Positions 7,667-10,170 of a stretch of 10,170 nucleotides of DNA are shown here, piece after piece. The position numbers were made by a program, and so were the translations under genes. Source of the DNA: Acidobacteriota bacterium (lineage in GTDB: Bacteria; Acidobacteriota; Vicinamibacteria; Vicinamibacterales; UBA8438). Positions within the stretch are counted from its first letter, which is position 1; every line of letters starts with the position of its first letter. The stretch lies in NCBI GenBank assembly GCA_012963185.1, contig DTWD01000426.1:1-10170 (forward strand), given 5' to 3'. Under the pieces are notes generated by a model. It was not told the origin of the DNA and did no database searches. It was given only the letters and a program-made list of their open reading frames with translations.

Positions 7667-7694
7667 ACTCTATTCCGACGGTATACTGCGTCAA
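7667..7694 (-). promoter_or_regulatory. Candidate hisC promoter
   Basis: Minus-strand TTGACG (7689-7694, 5/6 to consensus) and TAGAGT (7667-7672, 4/6) are separated by 16 bp. Transcription would begin near 7660, about 30 nt before the ATG at 7628. That is downstream of the alternative upstream TTG at 7694 and argues against that start. Confidence 0.4.
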
Positions 7695-7795
7695 CTTCGT
7701 GGCGAATGGTGCGGATGGTTGGTCTACGGGGACAAAAGTTTTGGGACCGTATAGATGATGGTCGCTAGCGCACTGATGAGTGAGGGGGACTATTT

Positions 7796-8698
7796 ATGCT
7801 TCGTTACGCAATAACACGTCGCTTTGTGATTACGTTGGGTATTTGTGCTTGTGTCACGCTTGTTCCGACTCGTGCGACTGCCCAACTCGGCCAGCTATTT
7901 GTGGAGGCCCTAGATGCCTCCGGCCAGCCAATTCTGGGTTTAACAGCTGAAGACATGGTGGTCAGCGTTGACGATGAGCAGGTGCCTGTGGAGTCGGCGG
8001 TGTTTGCCAATGGCCCGATGAAGATTGCGTTGCTGGTTGACCACGGAAATCAGTTGAATGACGTCAACGGGACGAATGCGATACGTACCGGGCTTAACGC
8101 CTTTCTTGATACGTTACCGCCACAGCATGAAATTGGACTGTTTTCGATTGCGCGAACGATTCAACGCCGTGTCGATTTTACCGGTGATAGGGACGAGCTA
8201 CGGGAGGGCGTCGGCCTAATTTTTGCGGAGAGTGGTGCGCCGGTTATTTTGCTTGATGGGATTAATGAAACGTTGGAGCGCCGGTTTGACGAAGAAGATA
8301 CGTCGTGGCCGGTCTTTGTGCTGGTACTAACGGATAACGCAGAAGGCAGCGGGAACTGGAACGACAACGAGTATTCAGAGCTTTTGTATACGCTGGTTGG
8401 CCGTGGGGTGACGGTACATACTGTGGTGCTCATGACGCGCGGTGGGAGTAACGCGACAAATACGGCGTTGAATATAACAGAGTTTACAGGCGGGTTGTAT
8501 TTGAACATTAATGCTGTGACCGGTTTTGAGAACTCATTGACTGACCTTGCGACGCGCATGGGTGAGCACTTTGATCAAGTGTCGAACCGCTATCGAGTGG
8601 TGTTTAACTGGCCACCCGACACGCAAGTCTCGCTTGGTATTTCAAGTGAGCCCGGCGCCGCGGTTAGACTATTTCCAGACCGCCGAATACCGCAGTAA
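7796..8698 (+). CDS. Exported VWA-like domain protein
   Basis: This 300-residue protein has a Sec signal peptide (hydrophobic about 10-24, likely cleavage after the A27-T-A29 site, before Q30). A short beta domain follows (FVEALDASGQPILGLTAEDM, 35-54), then a von Willebrand factor A-like domain beginning at KIALLVDHGNQL (76-87). Later elements are EIGLFSI, ILLDGINETLERRF and a VLTDNAEGSG segment that matches the LLTDG strand of VWA domains. This domain order resembles the VWFA-related exported proteins abundant in Acidobacteriota (TIGR03436 type). The metal-site motif DxSxS is degenerate here (D82-H-G-N-Q), so classical metal-dependent ligand binding may be lost. The ATG at 7796 follows GAGGGGG by 7 nt. 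The partner is unknown. Confidence 0.8.
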   Translation: MLRYAITRRFVITLGICACVTLVPTRATAQLGQLFVEALDASGQPILGLTAEDMVVSVDDEQVPVESAVFANGPMKIALLVDHGNQLNDVNGTNAIRTGLNAFLDTLPPQHEIGLFSIARTIQRRVDFTGDRDELREGVGLIFAESGAPVILLDGINETLERRFDEEDTSWPVFVLVLTDNAEGSGNWNDNEYSELLYTLVGRGVTVHTVVLMTRGGSNATNTALNITEFTGGLYLNINAVTGFENSLTDLATRMGEHFDQVSNRYRVVFNWPPDTQVSLGISSEPGAAVRLFPDRRIPQ

Positions 8699-8738
8699 TA
8701 ATTGTGGTTGGTTGGTCTTTGAGGTCGGTCGCAATTAT
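8698..8738. terminator. Possible bidirectional stem between convergent genes
   Basis: ATAATTG (8698-8704) and CAATTAT (8732-8738) are perfect inverted 7-mers flanking a 27 nt loop, exactly between the stop codons of the VWA-like gene and the ftsB-like gene. The stem is AT-rich and the loop long, so this is only a weak terminator candidate. Confidence 0.2.
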
Positions 8739-9148
8739 CGAGTCGGCGCTATTTGGTCTGAGTTCCGGGGTTTTCCAATGATGAGAACCTGCTCGCCTGG
8801 TGAAATAAGGCCGAGGTCGTCTCTCGCGATGCGTTCGATGGTGGACGGATCGGTGCGAAGGTCAACTGCAAGCTGTCGCAGTTCATAATTTTCTTTTTGC
8901 AGAGAATTCATAACTGTTTCGAGCGTTGTTCGTTCCGCACGAGCACGCATAACGGCAATAACGCCTTGTTCGCCAATCAGCGCGTTAATGATGAGGATAC
9001 TCGTGAGTAGACTCACGACCCCAAGAACAATTTTCCGTGTTCGTACCTGACGAGCGTCTCGTTTTCCTCTCGCGACGTCGAGTGCCTGTTTGCTGTGCTG
9101 GTCTACGGTAGATGTATTCGCGGTTTGAAGTCGGTCGGGGTTTACCAT
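8735..9148 (-). CDS. ftsB: FtsB/DivIC-like septum formation initiator
   Basis: This 137-residue bitopic membrane protein has a basic cytoplasmic N-terminus (1-39), one transmembrane helix (about 40-58, IVLGVVSLLTSILIINALI), a periplasmic coiled coil (about 62-98), and the conserved end DPSTIERIARDDLGLISPGE then QVLII. This is the DivIC/FtsB family, which binds FtsL and FtsQ in the divisome. At about 40 residues, the cytoplasmic segment is longer than in E. coli FtsB, which has almost none. The ATG at 9148 is preceded by GGAAGGG at a short spacing (3-4 nt). That ribosome binding site, and the start codon itself, lie inside the upstream RHH gene, so translational coupling is likely. Confidence 0.9.
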   Translation of the reverse strand: MVNPDRLQTANTSTVDQHSKQALDVARGKRDARQVRTRKIVLGVVSLLTSILIINALIGEQGVIAVMRARAERTTLETVMNSLQKENYELRQLAVDLRTDPSTIERIARDDLGLISPGEQVLIIGKPRNSDQIAPTR

Positions 9149-9318
9149 TTACCCTTCCGATCTTTGGCGCTAGTCACATAGCGACTTAATGCTTCGATAA
9201 CCAAGTCTCGCAGCGAGACATCCATTTCCAGCGCACGGATTTTGCATCGCCGTAAAAGTTCGCGAGGAAAGTTCCTGATATTGAGCGCGCTTAAATCGAG
9301 AGTGACTTTATTAGTCAT
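9142..9318 (-). CDS. 58-residue ribbon-helix-helix DNA-binding protein
   Basis: Reading the minus strand from ATG 9318 to TAA 9144-9142 gives a 58-residue protein. Its core, L12-N-I-R-N-F-P then RELLRRCKIRALEM and SLRDLVIEALSRYV, is that of an Arc/MetJ/CopG-type RHH protein. It has a beta strand (IRNFP) for dimerisation and DNA reading, helix 1 (19-32), a turn with S36, and helix 2 (36-48). Such proteins are dimeric repressors or antitoxins that bind short inverted repeats, usually their own promoter. The stop codon overlaps the ftsB-like ATG (ATGGTAA arrangement). There is no toxin-like ORF beside it. A TATAAT promoter starts transcription about 30 nt upstream; no ribosome binding site is obvious. 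The family call is from the sequence pattern alone; the DNA target is inferred. Confidence 0.8.
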   Translation of the reverse strand: MTNKVTLDLSALNIRNFPRELLRRCKIRALEMDVSLRDLVIEALSRYVTSAKDRKGKW

Positions 9319-9356
9319 GTAACAATGAATACAGATGTAAATAAAATAACAAAAGT

Positions 9357-9386
9357 ATTATATACATCAAATGTTAGCAATGTAAC
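9357..9386 (-). promoter_or_regulatory. Promoter of the RHH-ftsB pair
   Basis: On the minus strand a perfect TATAAT (9357-9362) is preceded at 18 bp by GTTACA (9381-9386, 4/6 to TTGACA), with TG two bases before the -10 hexamer. The start would be near 9350, leaving a leader of about 30 nt before ATG 9318. Confidence 0.55.
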
Positions 9387-9388
9387 AT
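9371..9388. promoter_or_regulatory. Inverted repeat, candidate RHH operator
   Basis: ATGTTA-GCAATG-TAACAT is a perfect 6 bp inverted repeat with a 6 bp centre, overlapping the -35 box. ATGTAACA recurs as a direct repeat (9317-9324 at the start codon and 9380-9387 here), and a near copy ATGTAAAT stands at 9335-9342. RHH proteins commonly bind such short repeats in their own promoters. The assignment is inference. Confidence 0.4.
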
Positions 9389-9481
9389 ATGGATTGCAGG
9401 GCGAGCGACAATGGCGCATGCAGGGTTCATTTCGGGATCGGACGGACTTGCAGTGTGCTACGGATACTTGGCCTGCATCTA

Positions 9482-9504
9482 TAGAAAGGAGTTGATCCAG
9501 GCGT
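9482..9504 (-). other. Segment resembling the 3' terminus of 16S rRNA (anti-Shine-Dalgarno region)
   Basis: Read on the minus strand, these 23 nt contain CCTGGATCAACTCCTTTCTA. The end of a typical bacterial 16S rRNA is GGCTGGATCACCTCCTTTCTA. By eye 20 of 23 positions agree, including the anti-Shine-Dalgarno CTCCTTTCT. Further towards the 5' side of the putative rRNA the likeness fades quickly (about half of the next 22 positions), so no longer rRNA fragment is evident. It could be an rRNA remnant, a functional anti-SD-like RNA element, or chance. Confidence 0.35.
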
Positions 9505-9591
9505 AGCGCTGCGGACGGGTAATCGCCAAGAATGTTCCAGGTTTATAAGGAAGACAGGGAGTGTGCGTACGTGTCGATGGTGGTCGATACG

Positions 9592-10170
9592 TTAACGAGA
9601 TACGGGTTTCTGGAATACAACGATCCTATTGGTGTTTGTACCTTTGGTTTGATTATTGACGCCCCAGGTGTTGGCAGTTTTTGTGAATTCCTGGACGTTG
9701 ATCATAATGATGACGGGATCAAATCCCGCCGTTATGCCAGCAGGAAGTACGAGCTCTTCGAGTAATAGGCTGGCGTTTCGCACTTCGCCGACTTCAAAGG
9801 CGACGTACCCGCCAGGACGTACGATGCGATGCAGGTCTTTCAGCGCCGAAGTCATGAACGTCTGCCAGTCTTTCGAGTTTGCGGTCTGAGTAATATTGAC
9901 CTGCGATGAATCAATACCGAGAAACCAACACCGCATCCAGTTGTCGGCTTGATAATCCACAACATTAAGAAATGGCGGCGATGTCACGGCGAGTTGTGTT
10001 GATTCGGTCGGGATGTCCGTGGCGTGACGAGCGTCTTGGGTGGTGAGTAGTGCATTGGGGTTACGTTGTTTGCGATCAAACGACAGAACGGTCCAGTTCC
10101 TGAGTAGTGACTTAGATCTGCGTAATATTCGGGGCAAGATGTCCTTTGATGGTGGTGTCTGATTCCGGGA
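9592..10170 (-). CDS. DNA methyltransferase, TSPPF type, C-terminal part (runs off the window)
   Basis: The frame is open from the right edge of the window to a TAA at 9594-9592, giving the last 192 residues of a longer protein; any internal TTG near 10137 is unlikely to be the start. It contains the catalytic motif IV T-S-P-P-F (AVTSPPFLNVVDYQ) of amino (N4-cytosine or N6-adenine) methyltransferases, preceded by a TTQDARH segment. A late strand GGYVAFEVGEVRNA follows, and the end TNRIVVFQKP resembles this family's C-terminus. The AdoMet motif (FxGxG) is not in the visible part and presumably lies upstream, outside the window. It could belong to a restriction-modification system or be an orphan. 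No endonuclease is visible on the downstream side. Confidence 0.85.
   Translation of the reverse strand, partial: SRNQTPPSKDILPRILRRSKSLLRNWTVLSFDRKQRNPNALLTTQDARHATDIPTESTQLAVTSPPFLNVVDYQADNWMRCWFLGIDSSQVNITQTANSKDWQTFMTSALKDLHRIVRPGGYVAFEVGEVRNASLLLEELVLPAGITAGFDPVIIMINVQEFTKTANTWGVNNQTKGTNTNRIVVFQKPVSR

Larger units (their letters stand above)
9319..9591. other. Spacer between the methyltransferase stop and the RHH gene
   Basis: This 273 bp stretch has no believable gene. The part next to the RHH gene (9319-9390) is very AT-rich and holds its promoter, an inverted repeat and repeated ATGTAA words. The rest (9391-9591) has normal composition and contains a segment resembling the 3' end of 16S rRNA. 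An open frame from ATG 9532 on the plus strand is mostly antisense to the methyltransferase and is not credible. Confidence 0.6.

Noticed and set aside
8161..8559. A 132-codon minus-strand open frame inside the VWA-like gene.
   Set aside because: It is Ser/Thr/Arg-rich in the manner of an antisense shadow, while the plus strand has a signal peptide, ribosome binding site and domain pattern.
9532..9765. A 77-codon plus-strand open frame starting at ATG 9532.
   Set aside because: It is largely antisense to the methyltransferase, whose motifs are clear on the minus strand, and has no recognisable features of its own.

Overview
The window is about 10 kb of roughly 50% GC DNA from a Gram-negative-type bacterium. 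It encodes a lipoprotein, exported c-type cytochrome, Tat translocase and FtsB/DivIC-like divisome protein. The exported VWA-like protein resembles a family expanded in Acidobacteriota, and the cytochrome has a tail of a type I associate with that phylum. Acidobacteriota is therefore my best guess at origin, but it is an inference. I see no tRNA, intact rRNA, CRISPR array, insertion sequence or integrase.

Layout. On the minus strand at 44-244 is a TatA/E protein. At 547-2055 (+) is an intact DASS/SLC13 anion symporter, followed by the eroded remnant of a ClC chloride channel (about 2110-2591). At 2640-3092 (-) is an exported monoheme cytochrome c. It is divergent from an unrecognised two-helix membrane protein at 3298-4176 (+). 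A minus-strand run follows, listed in transcription order: hisC (start best placed at 7628), a small unknown protein, a 2H phosphoesterase (2'-5' RNA ligase-like), a lipoprotein of the carboxymuconolactone decarboxylase (CMD) fold, and a VKOR-type disulfide-forming membrane enzyme whose end overlaps the 3298-4176 gene tail to tail. The spacings of 27, 34 and 67 bp from the small protein to VKOR fit one transcript. hisC is separated from the rest by 135 bp. Divergent from hisC is the exported VWA-like protein (7796-8698).

The right end carries a minus-strand pair: a 58-residue ribbon-helix-helix (RHH) protein whose last codons overlap the start of an FtsB/DivIC-like gene. The pair has a recognisable promoter and an inverted repeat across its -35 box. 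Upstream of it is a short stretch strikingly like the 3' terminus of 16S rRNA. The window ends in the C-terminal part of a TSPPF-motif DNA methyltransferase that runs off the right edge.

Most of the window is ordinary chromosomal housekeeping. The items I would examine first are the RHH-ftsB overlap with its putative operator, the 16S-tail-like segment at 9482-9504, the ClC remnant, and the cysteine-free CMD lipoprotein next to VKOR. I do not see a convincing complete undescribed system.
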